DNA of 64,000 bases from Isoetes taiwanensis (taxonomy: Eukaryota > Streptophyta > Lycopodiopsida > Isoetales > Isoetaceae): the NCBI GenBank assembly GCA_021234155.1, contig JAJEKV010000001.1, forward strand, positions 35,393,595-35,457,594. The letters are read 5' to 3'. The position numbers and the translations under genes were made by a program. Positions 12,886-24,924 of this stretch are shown piece after piece; positions within the stretch are counted from its first letter, which is position 1; the number at the start of each line of letters is the position of its first letter. A model generated the notes under the pieces. The model did no database searches. It saw nothing but the letters and a program-made list of their open reading frames with translations, and had not been told where the DNA came from.

Positions 12886-13665
12886 GCACATACTACGTAC
12901 AATTAAAGTTCAAAAACAATTAAAAGACTTCGTTCAGAGTGAGCACATGTTTCCCAATATCTACCCTGGGTTTTTAAGCCAGGCCACATCAGGTACTTCT
13001 ACTCCCATGTATAAGTAATAATTCACTCTTCTCAAGTTCTCATATACTATTATACTATTACAGAATTCAAATGTAACTTTTTAGGAAAATATTGTCAAAG
13101 GAATTTCAGCCCAATTCTAAAAAGGAATAACAGATAATTTGCATTCAATCATACGCATCCATGTTCATAATATATTTCCTGTTTATAAGAGCCTTTCATG
13201 TTTCAATAAAAACCAATTGTACTTCATTAATCCATTGGAAAATAAATAAATCAGTAATTTCTTCCTATGTCATTCACTTGTTTTTTACAATACAAATTAT
13301 ACTTCACCTTATACAATTATGCAAATCAGTCAAGGGAATTTGTAGTTTCAGACCTTAGAATGGAATATTGCATTGCCATAAACCATTATACCAGCTTAGG
13401 CCTCACTCTTTTCACATGGTTACAACCCCAAATCAGTCAGGTCTCACCAATTTATTTGTTGCGCACTTGAAATTGGCCACATATCTTCTCGTGGACCACC
13501 AATGTGCACGTGTTCCTACTGAAAACTAAACCAGGAGGGAGTGTTCCGGTTACCTGCACCCAAACAATGCATAAGTTAGCAAAATTATGGTAACTATACA
13601 AGGGGCATCAGGTAAGCTTTAGAACACTCTGGCTCTTCGCCCTTCACCTATTATTTTCAGTAAAT
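12886..13665 (+). repeat. Dispersed repeat family A, copy 1 (diverged)
   Basis: GTACAATTAAAGTTCAAAAA, GAGTGAGCACAT and GGCCACATCAGGTAC blocks (12,896-13,015) match copies at 15.6 and 19.1 kb. A second match (about 13,475-13,660) has CGTGGACCACCAATG, GGTTACCTGCACCCAAACAA and CCTTCACCTATTATTTTCAG. The middle has drifted or been replaced, so this is the oldest copy. Confidence 0.65.
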
Positions 13666-15370
13666 AGATGTATCTAGCTCACAACTAGAAATTAAAGACA
13701 AAGGAGCTTTATTAAAGCATTTGGATTCAACTGTTTAAAGCTGCATTACCTCAGCCAGTGAACCTATATTAACAAATTAAGTTTACACTGGAAATTGAAA
13801 CACAAAGGAGTTAACAAAACAGTGCAAACACTACCATTATTTCATAAGCAGTTCGGATACCATCCTTAACCAGCATCAGAGCTATTTGTATAAGAATCTA
13901 TTAAAGGCTTAGCAATAGGCAACACAAATAAGGAGATAAGCTAAAGTATTTTATGCCACAAAGCCATTATCTTCTCCTCTTACCATACTTTAGAATCTAA
14001 ACCTTTATCACATAATCAAGTGCTGCCTAGCAAACAGCTTAATTACCTTCATTTTTAACATGGAAGTCAAACAAACAAGGCTGTCAAGCATAATAGTAAC
14101 ATCATTTTTGGGACAACAGAGAGTATCTTGGTTTAACTATGTCCAATGTTATTTCCTTAACCGAGCATAATGACCTCAGGATTATACAGGCAACAAAGCT
14201 AAGCCCAAACCCTGGCACAAGCTAGTAGAAGCTGAAAGCATATTGCCAGCTTAGCGTTTAATTATGAAATCAAAGGCAAATGACGTTAGAAGCACAAGTA
14301 AAAGAGTAAATGTCTTACAACAGGCCAGACTTATTCTAAGGCCAAACTTATTCTAAGCCCGGCCCCATGGTGTAGTAAGGACACATATTTCTATTTTATT
14401 CATGTACTTCTTGAATTCCTTACCTGAAACAGAGCATTCCAGTGGAATTTCCTAAGCACGGTAATACTTCAAATAATACATTCACACCTGATTATACCGA
14501 TTTCTCCATGTTTATTCGGTCCATGGTTCTTTCGTTGCCATCATTTGGTCCTCGGTTAAAGCAAACCACAGGGCCTTGCACTTTCTTCATGCCAAGGGCC
14601 CCATTGCATACACCTTGAACAAGGTTATACCGTAATGGGCGACATGCCAAACAAAACAAAGGCGCTAAGATCATTTTTTAACTTTCGATTTGCAACCATG
14701 AAATGGAGTCAAGAGCCATTTGCATCGGTAGAAATAGGTCCTAGCGAAATGGGTCATGCATGCTCGTTTCAAAAACCGCCAAAATTGGTTCCTAAATGTG
14801 CCTTCACATTCGTATAGGTTTTGAAGCATTGAATAAGCAATGAATATCCATTGCCACATCACTTCCCAATACATTGAAAATTCCTTTACCAAGAAAGGAT
14901 AGTCTTTTTTCCTTTCGTAGTTGGCCAGAATTAACTATTACCACTTTCACAAAAGTCAAGGCAAGGCACTTTTTGCACATGTCATGTAATTTAATGCCTT
15001 AAGCATCAATAAATGCTCAATAAATGCTAGACCCATCAAAAATAAAGACAAAAAAAATAATGACGTACCTTTGAAAGAGCCATTTATGTTGCACCAAATT
15101 TCTACTTGGTATATATTTGTTTGGCCTTGGCCAACCAAATATACATAGTACAATATGCCTTCACAAACACAATTCTAATGACATTACTTTGGGCAGAATC
15201 CTCAAAGCACAGGTTCTCCCCAAAGGATTTCCATTGCATTCAATTTCCAACAATTCCAATTTCACCATATGTTAATTTATATTTACAATATTCCATCTTA
15301 TAGACATCAACTTCATTCAATAACCATTTAACAACTTGAGCATGTTATAATGTGCATTTTACAAATTTCT
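13666..15370. other. Unassigned sequence between family A copies
   Basis: There are faint resemblances to the right part of family A (for example TTACCTCAGCCAGT near 13,747). No gene or structured element is supported. Confidence 0.35.
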
Positions 15371-15524
15371 AGATTTTCTTTTTCTTTTTTTTTTTTTTCT
15401 TTTTCTTTTTTCTTTTTCTTTTTCTTTTTTCTTTTTCTTTTTCTTTTTTTTTCTTTTTTTCTTTTTCTTTTCTTTTCTTTTTCTTTTTCTTTTTTTTTTT
15501 TTTTTATTTTTCTTTTTCTTTTTC

Positions 15525-15562
<38 letters not shown>

Positions 15563-15593
15563 TTTCTTTTTCTTTTTCTTTTTCTTTTTCTTT
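15371..15593 (+). repeat. (TTTTTC)n microsatellite, ~220 bp
   Basis: An almost pure polypyrimidine run of TTTTTC units, with a few longer T runs, interrupted by single A or G bases. It ends CTTTTTCTTTGATGATG, where family A copy 2 begins. Lys-rich or Phe-rich translations of this run are artefacts of the repeat. Confidence 0.95.
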
Positions 15594-17860
15594 GATGATG
15601 TTCTCACAAAGACTATGTACAATTAAAGTTCAAAACAATTAAAAAGACTTCGTTCGAGTGAGCACATATTTCCCAATACCTACCCAGGGTTTTAAGCCGG
15701 GCCACATCAGTACTCCCTATGTATAAGTGATTTCAAATGTAATCAATCTATTCAGGTTAGCAATTTAATCATATGTTCATATCGGTGTTCATATATTTAT
15801 TTTTAGGATGTTTTAGACATAAAAGCTTCAACATTTACTTTTCTAATAGAACTTTTCATAATTTTCACATCAAGATTCATGTATTAGTTTTAAAGATAAA
15901 CTCACTTATAGTTTCAATATATCAGCATTCATATTCAACATAATAACTCCCTTTTCAACTGTGTTTTTCAAACAAATTTTCAATCCTTTATCGAACCATA
16001 TCTTATATTTGTTAGAAACTTTATATCCATTAGCTTTTAGCTATCACTTATAAGCACGTCATTATGCCCATGCATAACATCCAAAATGAAAGGATTCAAT
16101 ATTTTTCCTTTTAAAACAAGATAATCTGTTTAACCATGATTCTAAAGCACGATTTTACCATTGTACATCGGGCATTCTTAAGATGCCGATGGTTGTGCCA
16201 TTGCAACCCTTTCTATCAATGGTCCAAAGATTACAATAAAAAAGGGGATCTCACCCATTTTTTGTCCATGTCTTCGATGATAGCCACATTGTTCTCGTGG
16301 TCCATAGCCACATTCTTCACGTGGTCCACCAATTGTAACAAATCCAACCGAAAAAACAAGTCCGAGGAGAGAATGTTTTGATTATCCGCACCCAAACAAT
16401 GCATAAGTTAGCAAGTTCATGGTAACTACACAAAGGCGTCCGTTAGCAATAAAACATTCGGCTCATCGCCCTTCACCTATTATTTTTGCAGAAGAATAAC
16501 AAATATTTGAATGTATATTCTAACAAGATTTACTTTATATCATCCAAATCATATATTGGATCATGCAAAAACAAGTTGTTACATCCGGGCCAGATTGAAG
16601 CTATTTAGAAGACATGCTCACCTACGATTCCTTATATGACAATAGAGCAACTTCAAAACTTCGAAGTTAACCACTAAATAATTAAAATACTCGTAAGTTT
16701 ATTAGCAAATGACTCTAGACCAGGATAAGAAGATGTAAATAAGAGCTTTGGTACAACCGTACTTTAACCCTATTGTATAACCCAACAGTCTTGTTGCAAT
16801 ACATGCATAGTATCAGCACGCATGGGCTCATAAGATCCCATACAATATGTACTCGTGGTCTGCACTTTTAGTTAGAATATACAGATGGGCCAGCACATAG
16901 GGTGGGGCATTTAAGAAACCAACTACTATGCATCTAATCAATATCCATCTAACCTAATCGCCATATTTAATTTATGATGCATAAATTACACCTTATTCAT
17001 CATTTGAGCTCCATGTCTTTATTTGCCACGTGGATTAAGCACATTCTTCATAAAAATAGCAAATTAACTCGACTTTGATTAGGAGCTCCACAAACTTGGG
17101 CATTTTGCATTGCTTCACATCATATGGTCTTTTTCTTTGGCGGCCCATTTCGATTTTGTATGGAAAGAGCACTTTGCGCCATGCTCTCCATGCCATTGGT
17201 ATGTTGCATGTTGCAGATGCCTTTGGGCATATCTAACTCCTTTGAATAGACATACCATCAAGCCCAAGACTACAAGAGCATCACGATCACCTTGCAGCTC
17301 AGTTTTTATCCCTGAAATATGACAATGCCCAATAGAGCTTCAACATATCGTCTGGCTGCATGAATAGCTCGCTTCATCCGTTTCCTACAAAGATTGATTA
17401 AATGAAAATGTGGCCATCACGCACTGTGTCATAATCTTCATCGCAAATTCTGAGGGCCATACAAGAACCTCCACTTTCGCAAAAGAGGATTGTTTACGCC
17501 ATAGCCGATCCTCCGAAACCTAGAAATAACAGATATAAAAGATCTTGAGTTTGGCACTTTGGCCATAATATTGTCCACTAAATTCCATTATATAACCATT
17601 AAAGGACTTTTACCAACATAACCATTAAATGACCTTAACTTTGGTGCGGCAAATTCATAAATTAGAGCCACGTTTTCTATTCCCAAGGCCACCAATCCGA
17701 AATGCCAAATTAAAGAAGGTACTACACCTTTCGGTTTGATGCCATACGTGACAAAATGCTACCATATATTTATGTAAGCTACTTTAAGGCCTAGAAGCCC
17801 AACTAGGCATTAAATAATAGTGGCAACTTTGGATTCCAATGCCATTAAATCGTGCATAGG
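15586..17860 (+). repeat. Dispersed repeat family A, copy 2
   Basis: It starts TTTGATGATGTTCTCACAAA. It matches copy 3 from 19,124 to about 20,110, and copy 4 from about 22,535 onward through the TTTAGAAGACATGCT and CCATATGATGTGAAGCAATG (reverse strand) regions to about 24,470. It lacks a ~300-bp block that copies 3 and 4 have, joining GAAGCT directly to ATTTAGAAG at about 16,606. No convincing coding region or terminal repeat was found. Confidence 0.75.
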
Positions 17861-18069
17861 AGATATACCCTAAGAAAAACTCTAGAATTGCATTTACATG
17901 CATTCCTTTATAAAAACACAATTATTGGGAACTTTCCCATCAAACAAAATACATCTACTTGTATTTTGACACAATACATAAACCAAGCAAATTAAAATCT
18001 AATATTCATAGAAGCTGAAAATTTTGCAACTTCCCAAACTTAGCATATAATTGAAATTCAATTCAATTA

Positions 18070-18342
18070 TTTTAGTTCTTTTTCTTTTTCTTTTTCTTTT
18101 TCTTTTTTTCCTTTTTCTTTTTCTTTTTCTTTTTTTTTTTTTCTTTTCTTTTTTCTTTTCTTTTTCTTTTTTCTTTTCTTTTCTTTTTCTTTTTTCTTTT
18201 CTTTTTCTTTTTTTTTTCTTTTTCTTTTTTCTTTTTTCTTTTCTTTTCTTTTTTTTTTTCTTTTTCTTTTTTTCTTTTTCTTTTTCTTTTTCTTTTTCTT
18301 TTTCTTTTTCTTTTTCTTTTTCTTTTTCTTTTTCTTTTTCTC
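18070..18342 (+). repeat. Second (TTTTTC)n microsatellite, ~270 bp
   Basis: This is the same unit as at 15.4 kb, ending in twelve or so regular TTTTTC units before CTCCCACATCCC. Frames inside it are repeat artefacts. Confidence 0.95.
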
Positions 18343-18924
18343 CCACATCCCTCCCTCGGGATGCGGGGCCCATCATTTTATAGGAGGTAGGACCCTCCAT
18401 AAAAGGAGAGGTCCTACATCCTTACTCGTAAATGTAAAATTAATATCTTATTTTATTGATGTTATACATCAGACCTGGACAGTATGTCCCATTAAGTCGC
18501 AATTTTCAAAGCCATTATCCACAAATTCTGTAATAATAGCTCTAAGTCCTCCTTAGCCCTAATAGAACCATTTGTTCACATACGGAGGGGGGTAAGAGCA
18601 TAGGACCAAATTTCAATGCCTAGAAGTAGCAATGGGCAGATTACATTTGAATATTACTTGGATGTGGCACATTGTGCCAACATCCGGTTTTAACTGCACG
18701 GGTTTTTGGTGCTATGGACCATAAGCCCCTGACCGAGAATAAGATAATCTTTAAATAATATCTTTTACATCTAGAGTAAGGTAAATAATATTCACCCTAA
18801 CTTTGGTATGCCGCCTGAGGATGTTTTGTAAGACCCCCTTCTTTAGCATAAAAATACTGCGATATTAGATTTGCGGGCAATCCAAAGACCATAAAGATTG
18901 GACAGCCATATTTGGGCGTTTTTC
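18343..18924. other. Unassigned spacer
   Basis: No gene is supported. A short GGAGGTAGGACCCTCC / GGAGAGGTCCTACATCC pair near 18,381-18,420 shows partial dyad symmetry. Confidence 0.35.
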
Positions 18925-18929
18925 CTAGC

Positions 18930-19016
18930 CAATATCGATTAACTAGTTGTATCAGCCACCAACCCATACTCAGATTAGCTAGTTGTATCAGCCAACATCC
19001 ATTCTGCTATAATAAA
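18930..19016 (+). repeat. Dispersed repeat family B, copy 2 (short)
   Basis: Two TAGTTGTATCAGCCA blocks flank CCAACCCATACTCAGATTAG, as in copy 1 near 10,640. Confidence 0.6.
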
Positions 19017-19123
19017 TCATTATAGCAGTTAGTTATGCCAAAACCAAATACAGAATCAGCATAATTTCATGGTTTCAGAAATGATGTGTTTGCTGGATAC
19101 CTCCACCAAATAGATGTCACAAC

Positions 19124-20447
19124 TTTTTCTTTGATGATGTTCTCACAAAGACTATGTACAATTAAAGTTCAAAAACAATTAAAAGACTTCGTTCAGAGTG
19201 AGCACATATTTCCCAATACCTACCCATGGGTTTTAAGCCAGGCCACATCAGGTACTCCTACTCCCATGTATAAGTGATTTCAAATGTAATCAATCTATTC
19301 AGGTTAGCAATTTAATCATATGTTCATATCAGTGTTCATATATTTATTTTTCGGATGTTTTAGACATAATAGCTTCAACATTTACTTTTCTAATAGAACT
19401 TTTCATAATTTTCACATCAAGATTCATGTATTAGTTTTAAAGATAAACTCACTTATAGTTTCAATATATCAGCATTCATATTCAACATAATAACTCCCTT
19501 TTCAACTGTTTTTCAAAGAAATTTTCAATCCCTTTATCGAACCATATCTTATATTATTTAGAAACTTTATATCCATTAGCTTTAGCTATCACTTATAAGC
19601 ACGTCATTATGCCCATGCATAACATCCAAATGAAAGGATTCAATATTTTTCCTTTTAAAACAAGATAACTGTTTAACCATGATTCTAAAGCACGATTTTT
19701 ACCATTGTACATCGGGCATTCTTAAGATGCCGATGGTTATTAGCCATTGCAACCCTTTTCTATCAATGGTCCAAGATTACAATAAAAAGGGGATCTCACC
19801 CATTTTTGTCCATGTCTTGATGATAGCCACATTGTTCTCGTGGTCCATAGCCACATTCTTCACGTGGTCCACCAATTGTAACAAATCCAACTGAAAACAA
19901 GTCCAGGAGAGAATGTTTTGGTTACCTGCACCCAAACAATGCATAAGTTAGCAAGTTCATGGTAACTACACAAGGGGCGCCGTAAGCGTTAAAACATACG
20001 GCTCATAAGCCCTTCACCTATTATTTTCAGTAAGAATAACAAATATTTGAATGTATATTCTAACAGTATCAGCTTATATCATCCAAATCATATATTGGAT
20101 CATGCAAAACAAGCTGTTACATCTGCCCTGTATTGAAGCTAAAAACAGTGACACGTCTGCTACAAAACTCAAGGACATGCAACACTCAAACTATGAATTT
20201 AATTAGACAAGTGTACAGCATATCCCTTCACCATACTTCCACTATACATAAGTGTACAGACCAATTGTACAACTTTAAAAGGTCTTATTTTCAGCATAAT
20301 CACAGCTGCTTACCTCAGCAGTTTAAACAAGCATAAATATAGCACAAAGATTAAGCTATATCAGCTCCCTAAGGCATAGAATACCGTACTTATGTGCAAA
20401 CAAGATATTTAGAAGACATGCTCACCCTGGATTCCTTATATGAATAT
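19124..20447 (+). repeat. Dispersed repeat family A, copy 3
   Basis: It begins CTTTTTCTTTGATGATG with a single TTTTTC unit where copy 2 has the long microsatellite. It runs through the shared blocks to CAAGATATTTAGAAGACATG and stops near 20,447, where family B copy 3 begins. Most differences from copies 2 and 4 fall at CAG or CTG triplets. Confidence 0.75.
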
Positions 20448-20690
20448 GTAGCATAATAACAGGGGTTGTTTTTGTATTTTTGTACATTTTTTTCCTATGG
20501 TTTTATATGATTTGGTGGCGTATTTTGCAAAGTGTGTACTAATTACATCTAGAGTCGCACCTTGTATTTTCACTTCCTAATTTCATATTTGTAATGGTTT
20601 AGACCCATGTTTGTGCCATCATGTTATGTTAATGGCCAAGATGGAGTCGTGAGTCCTTAATCAAGGGCTCACAATAAACACCCTATTTCC
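20448..20690 (+). repeat. Dispersed repeat family B, copy 3
   Basis: AATAACAGGGGTTG, GTATTTTTGTACATTTTT, GTGGCGTATTTTG, ACATCTAGAGTCGCA and CAAGGGCTCACAA match copy 1 in order. It abuts the broken right end of family A copy 3. Confidence 0.6.
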
Positions 20691-22529
20691 ATAGCCCATG
20701 TAATTGTTTTTAAAATCAAAGCCAACATGCGGATGACGAGCTCATGTATTCTAGGGTTTCCATTCTTTTGCTCTTAAAAATTTTGCCGATCTTTTGCACT
20801 CGGCCAACCATTGGAGCAACAATCCCCATGCATTTACAAGGGAAACAAGAGTCGGCTCGGTTTGTGGTGCAGTTCCGGTGATAAATCCATTATGGGCCCC
20901 TTTTCTTTTGGTTGCTTGGCTTTCGGTGGGGGTAAAAAGCTTGGTAGGTCTGGTATGAGAGCATGGCCCCTGATATTGCAAAGGGGTAAATTCGACTTGG
21001 CCCGGTTATTATTGAATGAATCTACGAGGAGAAAATCCTACTAAGTATATATCCCTTCCCAAAAAATATGAGACAACCTCGTAAGTCCTAGCTTCTCAAA
21101 ACAGTCTTAATTTGATTCTTGCTTTACGCGAGAACACTTGTGCAATGTCGGCATGTCCGATATTAAAAATTGGATGAATTATTACTGCGTTTGGCCGATT
21201 TCGTCTCCATCGAAGCTCTTACGCTTCTTCTACCTCAAAATGTTGGCCTCTTTTGGGCAAATCACGAGGGCATCGGCTCCCATCGGTTTGATTTGGCTTA
21301 CTCGGTAATTAATTTCTATTGCTTCCTAAACCCCTACAGGCCTGCTCCGGGAGGCCTTATGGCACTTTCCAGCCTCATGATGGGGCTTGGTGAGAGCAAA
21401 AGGTAAACTGTGATGCAAGAGGCGAGGGGATTTATGTACTGGCGTCAAATGAGAAGGCTTTTTACATAAGTAGAAAAACTCTCATTTTCCTTTGCTTCTA
21501 TATGGGGCGGACGATTTACAACTTCGGTTTTGCGGGATATTCTTAATGCAAATGTACTATATTGTTGAGGTCGCGGCATTCTAGAAGTCTCTGAAATTCA
21601 TGGGTTATGCTAGATATTGCGTCGTGAAGTAAGCACTTGTTTGCATTGAGTTTTTTATTTTCACCATGCATAAGCCCTTATTACAGATTTCTCGGTATGC
21701 CTTGAGTTTTATTAGTGTTCTTGTCATATTTGCAAGCTTGTTTCTCCCATTCCTCATGTGCAATGCCATATTAAAAGCTTTTTTTGTTTCTAGAAAAAAT
21801 GAAAGAATACTTTTAATTTCTCAATCAATCTCATGATGCAGGAAGCAAAAAGAAAAGCCGAGGGAGGAAGAAAGAAAGTTTACAAGGAGGAAGAAAAAGA
21901 AAGTTTACACGCTCCTTGTTAGAAATCCAATTCACCACAAGGTTGTAAAATAAGGAATACCTTTTCTTTGGTTATATATACATGTGCTTCAACTTTCTCA
22001 TTTTTAAAATCTTGTGTGCTAGTTTCATAGTTGGAGTTTTAAGATCTCATATGCTAGTTTGTTAGTTGGGACCGGTGATAGAAAGAGGAACTCCACATGA
22101 ATCCTATTCTTAAAAATAGAATCTAGCCTAGCAATAACCAAAGTGGTGAAAGTGATGTCATGTCCTTTATCCAGGATGTTATGTTCTTTATAAAGAATGT
22201 TAGATATTCCTTCCTCAAAGATGTCCGGTGGCAATATGTGTATATCAGGAGTTTTATTTGCCTTAGGATATGGTCCAACCACTATCCTTTCCTTTTTGAT
22301 GCAATAGAAAACCTTAAGAATGTGATTATAGCACAAAATTTATGTTCTTATTATATGTCGATCTTTTTTCTTTTAGAAATATGAATAATTTTTTCCAAGG
22401 CCCGAAGGGGCAAAAAAAAAAATTTCATAATACAAACCATTAACCTTCACAATTATAATTAAATTCCTCCACGAAAACCCCTTTGGTTTGGGTGCATATT
22501 CACCACGGGGGTGGCGTAGGGCGACAATC
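20691..22529. other. Unassigned sequence
   Basis: No gene is supported. A 103-codon minus frame at 22,025-22,336 has plausible composition but no recognisable motif. A purine-rich patch with two GAAAGTTTACA words lies near 21,870-21,910. Confidence 0.35.
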
Positions 22530-24480
22530 TTTTAAAACAAGATAATCTGTTTAACCATGATTCTAAAGCACGATTTTACCATTGTACATCAGGCATTCTT
22601 AAGATCCGGATGGTTTATTAGCCATTGCAACCCTTTCTATCAATGGTCCAATATTACAATAAAAAGGGGATCTCACCCATTTTTGTCCATGTCTTGATGA
22701 TAGCCACATTGTTCTCGTGGTCCATAGCCACATTCTTCACGTGGTCCACCAATTGTAACAAATCCAACGAAAACAAGTCGAGGAAGAGAATGTTTTGGTT
22801 ACCGCACCCAAACAATGCATAAGTTAGCAAGTTCATGGTAACTACACAAAGGCGTCCGGGGCAAGATAAAACATTACGGCTCATCGCCCTTCACCTATTA
22901 TTTTGAGAAGAATAACAAATATTTGAATGTATATTCTAACAAGCGATATAAACTTATATCATCCAAATCATATATTGGATCATGCAAAACAAAATTCATT
23001 ACACCGCTTTTGTATTCGAAGCTAAAAAGCGTTGACACGTCTGCTACAAAACTCAAGGACATGCAACACTCAAACTATGAATTTAATTAGACAAGTGTAC
23101 AAAGATATCCCTTCACCATACTTCCACTATACATAGAAGTGTCTGCGGACCAATTGTACAACTTTAAAAGGTCTTATTTTCAAAGATAATCCTGTTTGCT
23201 TACCTCGGCCAGTTTAAACAAGCATAAATATAGCACAAAGATTAAGCTATATCAGCTCCTAAGGCATAGAATACCGTACTTATGTGCAAACAAGATATTT
23301 AGAAGACATGCTTTCGACCACGCATTCCTTATATGACAATAGAGCAACTTCAAAACTCAAAGTTAACCACTAAATAATTAAAATACCAAGTAAGCATTAT
23401 TAGCAACAGCTCTAGACCGGGATAAGAAGATGTAAATAAGAGCTTTGGTACATTGGAGTACTTTAACCCTATTGTATAACCCAACAGGTCTTGTTGCAAT
23501 ACATGCATAGTATCGACGCATGGGCTCATAAGATCCCATACAATATGTACTTTGGAGTGCACTTTTTAGTTAGAATATCTGGATGGGCGGCACATAGGGT
23601 GGGGCATTTAAGAAACCAACTACTATGCATCTAATCCAATATCCATCTAACCCAATTTGCCATATTTAATTTATGATGCATAAATTACACCTTATTCATC
23701 ATTTGAGCTCCATGTCTTTATTTGCACGTGGATTAAGCACATTCTTCACGAAAATAGCAAATTCGCCCGGCACGATTAGGAGCTCCACAAACTTGGGCAT
23801 TTTGCATTGCTTCACATCATATGGTCTTTTGGCCGGGCGGACCCATTTCGATTTTGTATGGAAAGAGCACTTTGCGCCATGCTCTCCATGCCATTGGTAT
23901 GTTGCATGTTGCGAATGCCTTTGGGCATATCTAACTCCTTTGAATAGACATACCATCAAACCCCACGGACTACAAGAGCGCGTCGATCACCTTGCATTTC
24001 AGTTTTTATCCCCTGAAATATGACAATGCCCAATAGAGCTTCAACATATCGTCTGCTTTGCATGAATAGCTCGCTTCATCCGTTTCCTCTGACATTGGAT
24101 TAAATGAAAATGTGGCCATCACCGGACGGTCATAATCTTTCTTTGCAATTTCTGAGGGGCCCTACAAGAACCTCCACTCACAAAAAAAGAGGATTGGCGC
24201 CATAAGCCCGATCCTCCAAACCTAGAAATAGCGAGATATAAAAGATCTTTGAGTTTGGCACTTTGGCCATAATATTGTCCACGAAATTCCATTATATAAC
24301 CATTAAAGGACTTTTACCAACATAACCATTAAAGACCTTAACTTTGGTACGGCAAATTCATAAATTAGAGCCCGTTTTTCTATTCCCAAGGCCACCAAAT
24401 CCGAAATGCCAAATTAAAGAAGGTACTACACCTTATGGGTTTTGATGCCATCACATTGACAAATGCTACCATATATTTAC
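22530..24480 (+). repeat. Dispersed repeat family A, copy 4
   Basis: It starts inside the family at TTTTAAAACAAGATAATCTG and runs to ACAAATGCTACCATATATTT. It contains the block missing from copy 2 and the longer right part missing from copy 3. Relative to the others, its CAG/CTG sites are heavily altered: for example ACATCTGCCCTGTATTGAAG in copy 3 reads with CACCGCTTTTG here. Confidence 0.75.
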
Positions 24481-24546
24481 TAGAAAAAGTGCCGGCGTTC
24501 TTCCGGGCTTTTAAATCGAGCATGTATTCGGATACTAATAAAGATT

Positions 24547-24782
24547 GCGGACTTAAAATCACGAACATAAAAAGCGGGACTTAAAATCACGAACATCAAA
24601 AAGGCAAAAACTATGATCGTAGAGATGTAAAAGCTTGAAATTATGCCAAGCCCGACTATGCGTCGAGCCTATGTTCAATAACTGTTGCACCTGCCTATAT
24701 ACAAATACAAGCATCGTTGCCGACATTCACTCATGTTATATACTCTAGTTCTTCCCTATACAAATACAAGCATCGTTGCCCG
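24547..24782 (+). repeat. Two small direct-repeat pairs
   Basis: GACTTAAAATCACGAACAT occurs twice (24,550 and 24,580 region). ACAAATACAAGCATCGTTGC occurs twice about 60 bp apart (24,699 and 24,760 region). They look like local tandem duplications. Confidence 0.6.
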
Positions 24783-24924
24783 TGAAAAAATAATTGAATG
24801 TCACCCCATTGCAGAAACCCACAAGGTCAAGACTACAAAACTGTCAACAGAAGAGGGTCTCCCATGGCCATAGACTTAATAATATGAAAGAACTCAGCCT
24901 CAATCTTTGCTTTCCAAGGGTACA

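Noticed and set aside
15350-18400. Lys-rich and Phe-rich open frames of 80-133 codons
   Set aside because: They are translations of the (TTTTTC)n tracts in both directions and carry no coding evidence.
22025-22336. 103-codon minus-strand frame
   Set aside because: Composition is plausible but there is no motif, splice context or related sequence to support a gene.
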